From Poa pratensis (Eukaryota > Streptophyta > Magnoliopsida > Poales > Poaceae), in NCBI GenBank assembly GCA_947311845.1, contig CAMZMU010000062.1:49958592-50022591 (forward strand): a stretch of 64,000 bases of DNA, in the 5' to 3' direction. Below are positions 1 to 10,540 of the stretch, piece by piece. How positions within the stretch are numbered: the first letter of the stretch is position 1; the number at the start of each line of letters is the position of its first letter. The notes beneath the pieces are model-generated. The model was not told where the DNA came from and did not search any database. It worked only from the letters and a program-made list of their open reading frames with translations. The position numbers and the translations under genes were made by a program.

Positions 1-93
1 CATGCAATTTATCTTGTCACACAAACAGGAACTCAAACCCCACATCAAGGATTATTCAGACTAGATAAACCTCGAAAACTTCTATTTTTCCAG

Positions 94-690
94 GATGATT
101 GATTGATTTTGACTGGCCCTAAGAGAGGATTCATGGTATGCGATTTTATATACTTTGAAATTGATCTAAAGGTCAAGGATCTGCAGGGAAGGAATATCAG
201 GGATGAAAGACTCAGTAAAGGCTTGATGGAGGTGGATGGTGTCCGGAGACTAGCATATGGACCCATCCATGAGGTTGAAACGGAAACACTTGTCAGCATG
301 CACAGCATATTGGATCTAAGCTACACATTTATTATAAAGGCGGTGGAGGGGGCTATTGAAGTCAGGATACTTGGTGGACCAGCTGATTTCCATGGGAAAA
401 TATATGCCTGCACTACAAGCGTTCCATGCGACATTATGCTACATGACAGTAAAGTGAACGGCCTGCTTACCGCTGATGACGAAGGAGTTGTGCAAATGGC
501 GCGCAGCGTAGTAGGGGTCTCTCTGGACGAGATGCTGCGCTTGAGTGTGGCTGCTGTCCTAGGTGGTGATGAGTTTTCTGTCTGGAGTGTTGAGTTTACT
601 CCAAGGCGCAACAGTTACGATAAAGATGAAATCACATGTGGTAACTATAGGATACTACTGAAGGTCACTTGGTCGATTATTCATTTGTGA
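94..690 (+). CDS. DUF6598-family protein, last exon (5' part lies outside the window)
   Basis: The 195 readable residues start LILTGPKRGF and run through YFEIDLKVK, LSKGL, an E-V-E-T-E segment and a C-terminal EFTPRR...YRILLKVTW. This is the pattern of the grass DUF6598 domain, whose biochemical role is unknown. A pyrimidine-rich tract ending in CAG at 91-93 looks like a splice acceptor, so the start of the protein should lie upstream of the window. Read from that acceptor, the frame gives Asp-Asp, then TGA at 100-102, then Leu-Ile-Leu-Thr-Gly-Pro. The stop sits where relatives have a serine or similar residue, so the gene may be broken, or the true splice site may lie elsewhere. The stop codon is at 688-690. 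The family call is from motif recognition. The integrity of the gene is uncertain. Confidence 0.68.
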
Positions 691-1960
691 GTCAAGTTCT
701 GGTTGATTAGTTGTGCTTTGCCAGGTTCTACTCCATTAGAACCAATTGATCTGTTATGGTGTCAAGAGACGCGTAATCTATCTATATCGGATTGTATTGT
801 TCGTGTGGGAATGTTCTAGATCCTTCTGATGTAACCAAGTTTATTGGAAAGAATTGTTATGGTGTCAGGATACGTGTAATCTGTCTATATCAAATTGTGT
901 TATATGTTTGTTTGCTACTGTACATCAAATTGTGTTATATGTTTGTAAGAATTGACGAAAATGTAAAAACATGGCTATAAATCTCTAACCCATCATTGTG
1001 TCACCGACAAGGTGGACCCGGACACAAGGTGGACCTGGACTCGCATATAGTTAGCATGCACAGCTACACAACACAAGTGTATACAAGGGATCTGATTTTC
1101 TTTCTTCCTTGGTGAAATGAGGGGCATATGGACCGTCCACAGAAATAGATTGGGATAAACGCATATTGGCAGCAACCTTGCTAAACAATATGAAGCCGAT
1201 GGTAACAAGAACCAAGTCATCTCGTGGAAAAGAGTTCCAGGCCAAATGCTGCAGCATTCAGTGATATAGAGTTCGATTAGTGGGTTGCACATAGCATTCA
1301 GTGATTTAAAATTCGATTAGTGGTTTGCACGTAGGACGTAGCACGGAAGGAATTCAACGTATTGTAAGAAAATGTTTGGAGCATGAACCTTTGTATCTGT
1401 GCCTGCAACTGAAAACAAGCACATGCTATCTGTAGCAGCACACGAAACTGAAAATGGTCTTGCACAGCTTCTGAATACCAAAAAAATTTACACCTGAAAA
1501 CAAGCAGAGGCTACCTTCAATGTTGTAACTCCCTTTAACAAATCTTAATTCACTGTAATAATGAGCAGGCATGTGCTCATCGAAACTTCAGCTGCTGTAG
1601 TAAATGGTTGCTTGATATACTTGGACCATTGGAGTCTAGTCAAGGGGGTCTGCTCATGACAATTTTATCAACTGAACTGCATGCATGCCATGCCATCAAC
1701 CAAGATGTAATGTCTTCTCGAATGATTTAGCAATTGAGCATACAGAAGTTTCAAGACGATATAAACCAAGCAAGAAATTCAGATTCAAACTGTAACTGAC
1801 TACATAACAGATACTAAGAAATTCAGTTTTTCGTACAACATGGAAGAAGTGATAATAATAATAGAGTCTCAGAGTTTACATAGGCTTAAGCACAACGTCA
1901 AACCCATATTAAGCGTCCAAAATATGAATAACTTGGAGTTTGACACATGATAGTAGAAGC
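691..1960. other. DUF6598 3' UTR and 3' flank of MULE-derived unit U1
   Basis: No gene is seen here. The part at 720-980 holds two imperfect copies of a segment reading GTTATGGTGTCA(A/G)GA followed by an ACGxGTAAT...CTATAT string. This is probably the 3' UTR of the DUF6598 gene. From about 990 the sequence matches the 3' flanks of U2 and U3 (near 5690 and 15620), including CATCATTGTGTC and GGTTGCTTGATATACTTG. It is the U1 copy of a duplicated non-coding segment. Confidence 0.55.
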
Positions 1961-4633
1961 TCAGAGTTGGTTGGGTTCTTCTGAATGTGTCTTGGTTCCT
2001 AGACTGTGTGCAACTGATCCATCTTCAGTACTGCTCTGAAGCTCTTCCTCGACCACGGCAGTTTGTATGCAGTCTAACGACAAGCAACTAGGAAGACCAC
2101 ACTCCAATCTTTTGTCTGGAATCCAAGTTGGTATATCATCTCTGAAGTAGGCTGGTGCAACATTTCTGTAGTCACGTGAGAACTTGTTGAATTTTTGCTT
2201 CCAGGTGCAAACTAGATAGGGCAGGCGGTAGTATGGGGACATGTATGTAGCATTGCTAACCCCAATCTCACAACAGATGGCAATGACATGAGAGCACGGC
2301 TTGTGAAGAAGCTGTGGCTTGTTGCATGTACATGTGGCTGTTTTTCGAATTGTGGAACCTTTAGACTTATCCATGCTGAAGATATTCTCGGACTTCAGGT
2401 CAACAGTCACCTCCCTCTTCCTTCCCTTAACTGTAAATTTCCCATCCTCTTCCCCAGCAAGAACCTTTTCATCATCAGTGTACTTCCGAAAATATGTATG
2501 CATCTCGGCTTTCTGCATTTTGGAATTCATGTCAATCTGGACACGTTCGGGGATGCTGATTGATGGGTTGCCGATTGCTTTGTTTGCTGCAGCGCTTGTG
2601 TTTTTGAAGTAGTCTACCAAGCGCAGGAATGTCGCCTCCACTATTCCACTGAGCGGAAGGCAAGTTACCCCTTTCAATATAGGGTCGTTCTTGTATACAT
2701 CAGCTATATCACTTCCCATGATGCCATATCTTGCTCCATTGTCGTCATACGCCAGTGACCACTTCTCCTTTGGTTTCAGATGGATCCAGTCAGAGAACTT
2801 TGTTATTTTTCTATTGTTGTCATCAACATGATCTCCTTCCTTCACATTCTCCACTGAATCAGATTGGTTGCATGGGTTTTCTACTTCAAGCTCTGCCACA
2901 TCATGCTCAACTGATTCCTGCTGCATTTTCCCAATAGCACAATGTTCTTTCTCCGCCGTATATTTGGACGTCAACTCGTCTAGCTCCTTCCACATTTTAC
3001 TGAACTTATGGCGTCGATTCTGCTGACAAAGTTTCTTGAACATCATCACCAGATTCTTGTCAGCAAAATATGCAAAGAAATTTTCAGCAAGGTCTTCCAT
3101 GCACCACCGGCTTTCTCCTCTCTGCCACTGTCGTTGACGAGAAGTCAGAAGGTCCTCCACAGCGTCGCTCAACTCCCTTTTGTAGTTGTGTATAATGCAA
3201 ACAGCTGACTGATGCGCCACTGCACGCTCCAAATTCCTAAGAAACCACATCCAGCTTTCCTTGGTCTCGCCCTCAACGATAGCACATGCTACTGGAATGG
3301 AGGAATCATTGGCATCAAATGCTACAGCCGTCAACAGCAGCCCTTGATATTTCCCGCATAGTGGTGTGGCCTTGATGCATAGCACGGGGCGACAAGTACG
3401 AAAGGCACGCAAGCACTGTCCAAATGCCCAGAATATGCGCTGGAGGATCCGAAAATCCTTACACCCTGCAACTTGTGCATCCTTGATGTCTACAAAACAA
3501 CCAGGGTTTTTACGTGATATCTCCTTAAGTAACCTCGGGGCAAAGTTGTGTGAATCATAAAAGGTACCGTACTCCCTCTCAAGAGCAAACTGTCTTGCCC
3601 TCCACGCCTCAACAGGACTAATCTGCTCGCCAAAGCCACCAGTGAGATAATCAGCCATTTCCGTAGCTGTCATTGTCAGATTTTCCATAAGGCCACGGAA
3701 GCCGAATCGGCTACTTGACAGGCTTTTGGTCCCAGGCAACACAACCGTCACTAGTTGGGAGTAATCATCATGTACAGCTTTGCACAAAATGTCATAGTGC
3801 TTGATCTCAGATGATTCCACATACAGCATGAACCTCTTCGTCACATTTCTTTTCCTCTTCAATTTATTGGCAAAGGCACTCCAGTCTTTGTCTCCCCAAA
3901 AATAACAACTCTCCCATGGACAGTACTCCAAATACCACTCTGGTTCCTCCTCATCATACGAGTCACTTGTGTGCTGTTTCAGGAACCCCTTAATTTTGAG
4001 ATCTTGTGTTTCCGGGTGGAGCCGAAACAGCTTGAAGATCCAGAGCTGCAGATCCACCAGTGTCATGGACTGTGGCTGCAGTGGCAGCTCGCCGATTATG
4101 TGCTCACATATTTTCTTTGCATAAAGTTCCGAGATATCTTCAACTAAACTGTCGCCGCCTACGCTGTCGAACTCTTGGCTACATCCGTAGTAGACAGGCA
4201 TCTGAATCGATTCTTCAACCTGCACCACGCAATCCCACGACACAGATGCAACAGATTCAGATTAAGCAAACTGCCAAGCAAAAAAAAAGTTTGAATGATT
4301 CTGCCAAGCAATAATGCCGAGGGGAGGGGATGGATAGGCACAGTAGTGCAGACTGCAGACCTGCCGCTGGCGAGGCTTCCTCACTGCCTTTGCCGTCGCC
4401 GTCGCCGGGGCCGGGGCCTTCCGCTTCCTCGCGCCGGCGGTGGTACCCTGCGAGACCAAAACACACGGATTTTTCAGCCAAACGTGTGGCGGCGGGCGAC
4501 GAATCCATAGACATCGAGTGGTACCCGGAGGGCGGCGAGGAGAACGGACCTGGTTGGGGGCGTGGAGCGCGTCGGGTCCGGCGAGGGAGGGGGATGCAGC
4601 AGCAGCGGTGGTGGTGGCGCGTGGTTCCTCCAT
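1961..4633 (-). CDS. U1: MULE-transposase-derived SWIM zinc-finger protein, three exons, intact
   Basis: Splicing by eye gives exon 1 at 4633-4550 (28 codons, ending CAG|GTCC), exon 2 at 4447-4361 (29 codons) and exon 3 at 4219-1961, all phase 0, for 809 aa. Exon 1 is Ala/Pro-rich. Exon 2 is basic, with ARKRK and VRKPRQRQ, and resembles a nuclear localisation or AT-hook segment. Exon 3 has an N-terminal region resembling MuDR transposases, a MULE domain at about 325-415 ([31 protein letters not shown]), an acidic stretch at about 490-527, and a SWIM finger (C687, C689, C699, H701). The Asp of the usual DGT motif is Lys340, and the later Asp of the SDR-like motif is Asn402, so transposase activity is unlikely. 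The first in-frame ATG of the long exon lies in the intron, just before a TGCAG acceptor. The same exon layout recurs in U3 and U5. A DNA-binding or regulatory role is inference by analogy with FAR1/FHY3 and MUSTANG. Confidence 0.82.
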
Positions 4634-5689
4634 CCCCGCCGGATTGCGGCCGTCGGAGAAGAGTTCGGCGTGGGTTTCCATCTTGGAACTGTGGCGTGCT
4701 GCGCGCATTCGGGGGATTGGGGAAGAGTTTTCCCTCGCTTCTGGGGTTTTTTCCCTCCATTTTTTCGTGATGGGCCGCTCGCGAGACAGGGAACGCGTTT
4801 CGGCCTTTACTGGCCTGCTGTGGGGCTTTGCCAGCCTTGCCTTGAGGAAGATTGAAAAGAAACTACTAAGCCCTAAAAAACACTAATTTTATACTTCCCT
4901 TAAAAACCAATTTTATACTTCTTTCTACAAAGGCATTTACACCCATTTTCTCTGAAAAAATATTTACACCCATTCTGCATAGTCCTTCTGATGTGTAACC
5001 AAGTTTATCGGAACTGGTTGATCTGTTATGGTGCCAATGGACGTCTAATCTGTCTATATAAGATTATATGGCTGTTCGCCAGTGTACAACAATTTATTCT
5101 GACAGTTTTGATTGATCAATGGGTAGGTACAGATGTATGAAATGTTGTAAGATTCATACACTTCAGTTTTGTTACTCCATGTGTTTTCACAAATCCTCCA
5201 CTCCATTTGTTGTCAGGAGATTGGATAACTCTTTGCTCCTAGCCCTAGAAGGACTACAAGCTCTGAACTTGTTAAAATGGAAGCGGTATTTTTCAGGTGC
5301 CAAACATTTCCATATGATAGTAGTGAATTCTTCTGTCATCGTCACGCCAGAGAACTGCATGGCAGGCGGAGAGAATTTCGACACCCTTAGAGTCAAAAAA
5401 CTTCTTCCGCTGGATGGCTGACCAACAGCATGACGTGGAGGCGATACATTCTGATTTAATTATAAGAAGACCACCATCATAGGCGACACACATGCACAAC
5501 ACAAGGCAGACGTGCCAACGGAGCGTGTCGGTGATCAATGAGCACATATATATTTGAATGGAAAGCAGCATGCCAACACACTCGACATTCATCAAGTTTT
5601 GAAGTATGGAATTCTGGACATACTGCAATAAGCAAAGAATTGATGACGACAATGTAAAGAAAATAATCATAGCGCTAACTATTCGTAAT
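4634..5689. other. U1 upstream region with a relic of the DUF6598 3' UTR
   Basis: This is the 5' flank of U1. At 4885-4975 two short motifs, AATTTTATACTTC and ATTTACACCCATT, are each repeated in tandem. At about 4981-5095 the sequence matches the DUF6598 3' UTR at 720-900: CCTTCTGATGTxTAACCAAGTTTATxGGAA, then TTGATCTGTTATGGTG. So a DUF6598-side segment was duplicated together with the MULE unit. The remaining bases show no supportable gene. Confidence 0.45.
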
Positions 5690-6685
5690 CTGCAACTCAT
5701 CATTGTGTCGCCGAAGAGGCGGGCCCAGACTCGCATCTAATCAGCATGCACAGCTACACAAGTGTTATACAGAACTACATGTAATCTGATTTTTTTTTTC
5801 TCTCTTTCCTTGTGAAATAAGGGGCATATGGATACCCACAGGATTTATTCAGGGTATACAGATATTGGCATCACCCTTGCTAAACAGAGAGAAACATACC
5901 GAAGCTAATGGTAAACAAGAAACGTGTCAGGATACTATCATCTCTTCCTCATTCCTGTGAACAAGAGTTGCAGACCCAGTACATTTACAAATAAGGGATT
6001 CGAAGTTTGATTACTGGTTTATAAATAGCAGGGAAGGAATTCAACCTGTTGTAAAAAAATGATTGAACTCTGAACCTGGAAACAGCTATCTGTAAAAGCA
6101 CATGAACTGAAATTGGTGTTGCGCAGCTTCTGAGGTACCAAAAGAATGCGCACCATGTTCTACTTGCATCTTCAGTTATCTCACCTATCTTTTAAGTTGT
6201 AACTATCATTGCCATATCTTAATTATCCGTGATCCTGATACTTGAACCATTGGATTACTGGAATCTAGTCAAGTGGTTCTACTAATGACAATCTTATAAA
6301 CTGAACTTGTATACATGTCCCGCTATCAGCCAAGATGTAATCCTGAGCAGCATGTGCTCAGAGAAAATTCACATTCAGTAGTAAAATGGTTGCTTGATGT
6401 ACTTGGATCATTGAAATCTAGGCAAGAGTTTCTACTGACAAATTTACTAACTAAACTGGTATGCATGTAATGCCATCATCGAAGAACGAAGGTGTAATGT
6501 ATATTTGAATGATTTAGCAATTGAGCATACGAAAGTTTCAAGAAGATAAAAACCAAGCAAGGAATTCAGATTTCAAATTGTAACCGACTAGTAGAAAAGA
6601 AATAGATAATTCAGTTTCCTGTACAAAATGCAAGCACTACAATACTAATAGAGGTTCAGAGTTTACATAGGATAACTTAAGCACA
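5690..6685 (-). repeat. Orphan 3' flank of a lost MULE-derived unit
   Basis: This stretch matches the 3' flanks of U1 (1000-1920) and U3 (15620-17190) in order: CATCATTGTGTC, the GCATATGGAT string, TGGTTGCTTGATxTACTTGG, and ATTTAGCAATTGAGCATAC. It continues into a 3' UTR-like piece (TTCAGAGTTTACATAGG) that in U1 and U3 lies just beyond the stop codon. Here it breaks off at about 6685 with no coding sequence, and the separate 3' flank of U2 follows. The simplest reading is a further copy whose coding part was lost. Confidence 0.5.
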
Positions 6686-7526
6686 AGGACCATTGGGCCA
6701 ACACACTAAGCCGTTAACCTCGTCATATCTTAACTTGTGGTAGTAATGCTTTTCTTGTTTTTGAATATCGACTTGTATCTCTGTATTTTATGCTGGTATC
6801 CTTGCATTGCATCCATCGATGTTCTATTCGGACCTTTTGGCTTTATTAATTTAAAGTTGGGTTCTATGAGCCTTTTGTCTACAAAATAAAAACAGAACAG
6901 TAGCAAACAGTTGACCAAATTATTTTTTATCTGTAGGCAACATTATATTTGTACACGTCAGTTCTCTTCGGTTTAATAATTAGGCAGCGCTCCTATGGTT
7001 TCTCCAAAATAAAAACAATAAAAAATGTCCTTTTTTTAAGACCAACGTGACCTGAGGCAGAAGTGATAACGGAGCAAACTAAAAGCAGCATCTAAACACT
7101 GAATGGCAAGTCTCTGTAGAAGTTTTTGTAAGTTGAAACTATGGAGACACTGCATTTACGGGGACAAATGAATAAGAGAAAATGTTCAGGATGCAAGATC
7201 TTGGCAGCATCCTTGCTTGCAGAGAGAAACATATTTAAACAAGAAATGATGTCTTCTGGAAATATTTGGCATTGAAGAAAACAAGAGAATTAGCAAACTG
7301 CAACCAACTAGTAGAAAATAAATAAGAGATGGGTCAGTTTGCAGTCTCCCATGGGCATACTAACCATATCGTCTTAAACATGCCAGAAATTCAGTTTTCA
7401 TGGGAGCATATAAGCACTGCAAATAATATTAGAGATTCAAGGTTTGCATAGGATAAGCTCGTGAAAGCAACTGCATATTTAGGGCCCAAAATATGAATAA
7501 CTTCGTTTGACAGATGTAATAGAGGA
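6686..7526. other. 3' flank of U2
   Basis: No gene is seen. The stretch at 6690-7380 matches 37530-38190, the 3' flank of U4, including CTCGTCATATCTTAACTTGTGG and GACCAACGTGACCTGAGGCAG. U2 and U4 are therefore products of a segmental duplication that included this flank. Confidence 0.55.
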
Positions 7527-10185
7527 TTAAATTTGATTAGGTTCTCCAGACCTTGTTGGGGTTCCTTGATTGTCTTCGATTGATCTGTTTCCAGTGTTGC
7601 GTTGTTCGTCTGCCTCCTCTGCTGCAACAGCTTCTAGGCAGTCTGATGTTAGGAAAAAAGGAAGGCCACACTCCAATCTTTTGTCTGGGATCCAAGTTGG
7701 TGTCTTGTCCTCAAATGGCATGATATCTCTGTAGCTGCGTGAGACCTTAGATTCATCAAATTTTCCACTCCAGGTCCTACCTAGATAGGTCAGACTGTAG
7801 TATGGGGACATGTTGTAGCACTGTTAACCCCTATCTGACAACAGACAGCGATGACATGACAGCAGGGCTTGTGAAGCAGCTGAGGCTTGTTGCATGAACA
7901 GGTGGCACTTTCTCGAACTGTGGATCCTTGGAACTTCTTAGCGCTATGGGTATCTTCCGAATTCAGGTGAACAACCTGAGTCTTCTGCCTCGACTGAACT
8001 TTGAATGCCCAAACCACTTGCCCCTGGAAATTTTTTACGGCGTTTGTGTTTACGCGAATCACGCGATGCAGCTTGGATTTCAGCATTTTGGAGTTCATGT
8101 CATCCTGGACTCGTTCAGGGAAGTTCAGTGATGGGTTGCCGATTGCTTCATTTGCTGCAGCACTCGTGTTTTTGAAGCACTCTACCAAGCGCGAGAGTGT
8201 TACCTCCACTATCGCACTGAGAGGAAGGCATGTTATCCCTTTCAACACCGGGTCATTCTTGTACGCATCAGCTATATTAGTACCCATGATGCCATACCTT
8301 GCTCCCTTTTTGTCGTGTGCCAGTGACCACTTCTCTATTGGTTTGGTATGGATCCAGTCCGAAAACTTGGTTATCTTTCTATTGTTGTCATTGGCATGAT
8401 CTCTTTCTTCCCCATACACCACTGATTCAGGTTGGTTGCATGGGCCTTCTGCCGCCAGCTCTGCATCATCATGCTCGACTGACTCCTGCTGCATTTCCCC
8501 ACCAGTACCACCTTCCTTGTCCGCCGTATATTTCATTGTCAGTTCATCGAGCTCCTTCCAGATTTTAACAAACTTACTTACTCGCCTCTGCTGACAAAGT
8601 TTCTTGAATACCAGCACCAGCTTCTTGTCACCAAAATATGCAAAAAAGTTATCAGCAAGGTGTTCCATGCACCACCGACTTTCTGCTTTCCGCCATTGTC
8701 GTTGAGGGGAATTTAAGAAGTCCTCCACAGCATCAATCATCTCCCTTTTGTGGTCGTGTATAATGCAGATATCAGATTGATGCCAAACTGCTTTCTCCAA
8801 GTTCCTAAGAAACCACATCCAGCTTTCCTTGCTCTCCCCCTCAACGACAGCACATGCTACTGGAATGGAGCAATCATTAGCATCTAATGCTACAGCAGCC
8901 AACAACACGCCTTGGTATTTTCCGCGTAGTGGCATGCCCTTGATGCATAGCACGGGGCGACAATGATGGAAGGCCTGTGAGCACTGATCAAACGCCCAAA
9001 ACAAACGGTGCAGGACTCGAAAACCGTTACAGCCTGGAACCTCTGTATCTTTGATGTCCACAAACACACCGGGAGTTTTACATGCTATTTTCTTCAGTAA
9101 CCTAGGTGCAAAGTTGTGTGAATCATAAAATGTACCGAACTCCCACTCCAGAGCCTTCTGTCTTGCTCTCCATGCCTCAGAGGGGCTCATCTCCTCGCCA
9201 TAGTGCTTAGCGAGATAAGCAATGATTTCCTTAGGTGTCACTGCCAGGTCTTCCATGAGGCGGATGAAGCGGAAATCGGAAGTTGCCAGGCTTTTGGTGC
9301 CAGGCAACACAACCCGTGCCATTTGAGAGTAATCATCCTTTACGGCTTTGAGCAGAAGGCGTAGTGCTTGATCTCGGAGGAGTCCACATACAGCATGAAC
9401 TTCTGCATCACATTTCTTCTTCTCTTCAATTTATTGGCAAAGGCTCTCCAGGATTTGTTCAGTATCAAAAATACGGTTCTCCCACGGGATGTACTCCATG
9501 TACCAGTCCGGTTCGAAGTCATCAAACAAGTCAATGGTGCGTTGTTTGAGGAACCCCTGGACTGCGAGATCTTGGGTCTCCGGGTGGAGCCGAAACAGCC
9601 TGAAGATCCAGAGCTGTAGATCCACCAACGACATCGACTGTGGCTGCAACGGTAGTTCGCTGACTACGTGTGCACAACGAGATCTTGGGTCTCCTGGAGA
9701 AATGTATGAGCAATCAACTAAATCATCGCCTCCCACGCGATAAAACTCTTTTCCATGTCCATAGTACACAGATATCTGAATCGGTTCTTGATCCTACAGC
9801 AAACAATGACACAATCCATGGACCCAACAGGTTCAGAGTTCAGACGAATCAAACAAGCAAGGCATTTATAGCGGTGGATTATTGCTACAGTACAGAACAG
9901 TACCTAGCGGTGTTCATTTGGCCCCCTCCTTGTCTTGATCCTAGCTCCGTCCCTGCTCGTCGCGACCGCCGGGGCCTTCCGCTTCCTCGCGCGGACGGCG
10001 GCACCCTGCGAGCTCAGAATACAGAACCTTCAAGAAAAGGGGCGGGGGCGAATGGATCGAGTGGCACGCAGAGTGGCAGAGGGCGGCGAGGAGCCGAGAA
10101 GTACGTACCGGGTTGGGGACGGGGGCGCGTCGGCGCCGGCGAGGGAGGGGCAAGAGGCGGAGGCGTGGGATTCCTCCTCCGCCAT
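7527..10185 (-). pseudogene. U2: MULE-derived SWIM protein, pseudogene with several frameshifts
   Basis: This is a subfamily II relative of U5. The long exon runs from 9792 (acceptor TGTAG) to the stop at 7527. Compared with U5 it has a one-base insertion near 9457, a one-base loss near 9356 and another near 7813, so the protein is cut before and after the MULE domain. The part from 9322 to about 7815 is open and reads CIKGMPLRGKYQG, with Lys in place of the catalytic Asp, and IIHDHKREM. The SWIM finger [15 protein letters not shown] is visible. Exon 1 (10185-10109) is 77 bases, one base short of a whole number of codons. Exon 2 starts at 10005 with the ARKRK block but has no clear donor. A copia element lies 156 bp upstream of the ATG and may have removed the promoter. 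Confidence 0.85.
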
Positions 10186-10340
10186 CGATGGGTTCGCCGG
10201 GGGCCGGGGCAGCTTCCGACGCCTGTCGGGAATCTCGGCGTTGGTTTCGAGCCTGGACAGCGGTGTGGTGTCGCTTCGTGGGGATGGGATCTTGTTTTCC
10301 CTCCATCTCTCGAAACTTCCCTCCATTTTCCGGTTGAGAG

Positions 10341-10527
10341 TGCTAAACTGAAAGGTTAACTGAAACTTTACTGATACTGTATTGATCTGTTGACAGGGAT
10401 ACATATAGGGGCTGCCTGACAGCAGTTACACAAGAACGTGAGCACAGATCGTGCTATCGTGCACAGGTCGTGCTGCTAGTGGCTACAATAGTGCTAAGAC
10501 AGAGTCAAACATATCATTAGCTTAACA
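10341..10527 (-). repeat. Copia 3' LTR
   Basis: This 187-bp repeat begins TGCTAAACTG and ends TTAGCTTAACA on the plus strand. It matches 15124-15310 with one visible mismatch. It is the 3' LTR because the element is read on the minus strand. Confidence 0.93.
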
Positions 10528-10540
10528 TCCCCCCGCAGTC
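10528..10540 (-). promoter_or_regulatory. Copia polypurine tract
   Basis: On the minus strand GACTGCGGGGGGA lies directly against the 3' LTR, where the plus-strand primer of reverse transcription is expected. Confidence 0.75.
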
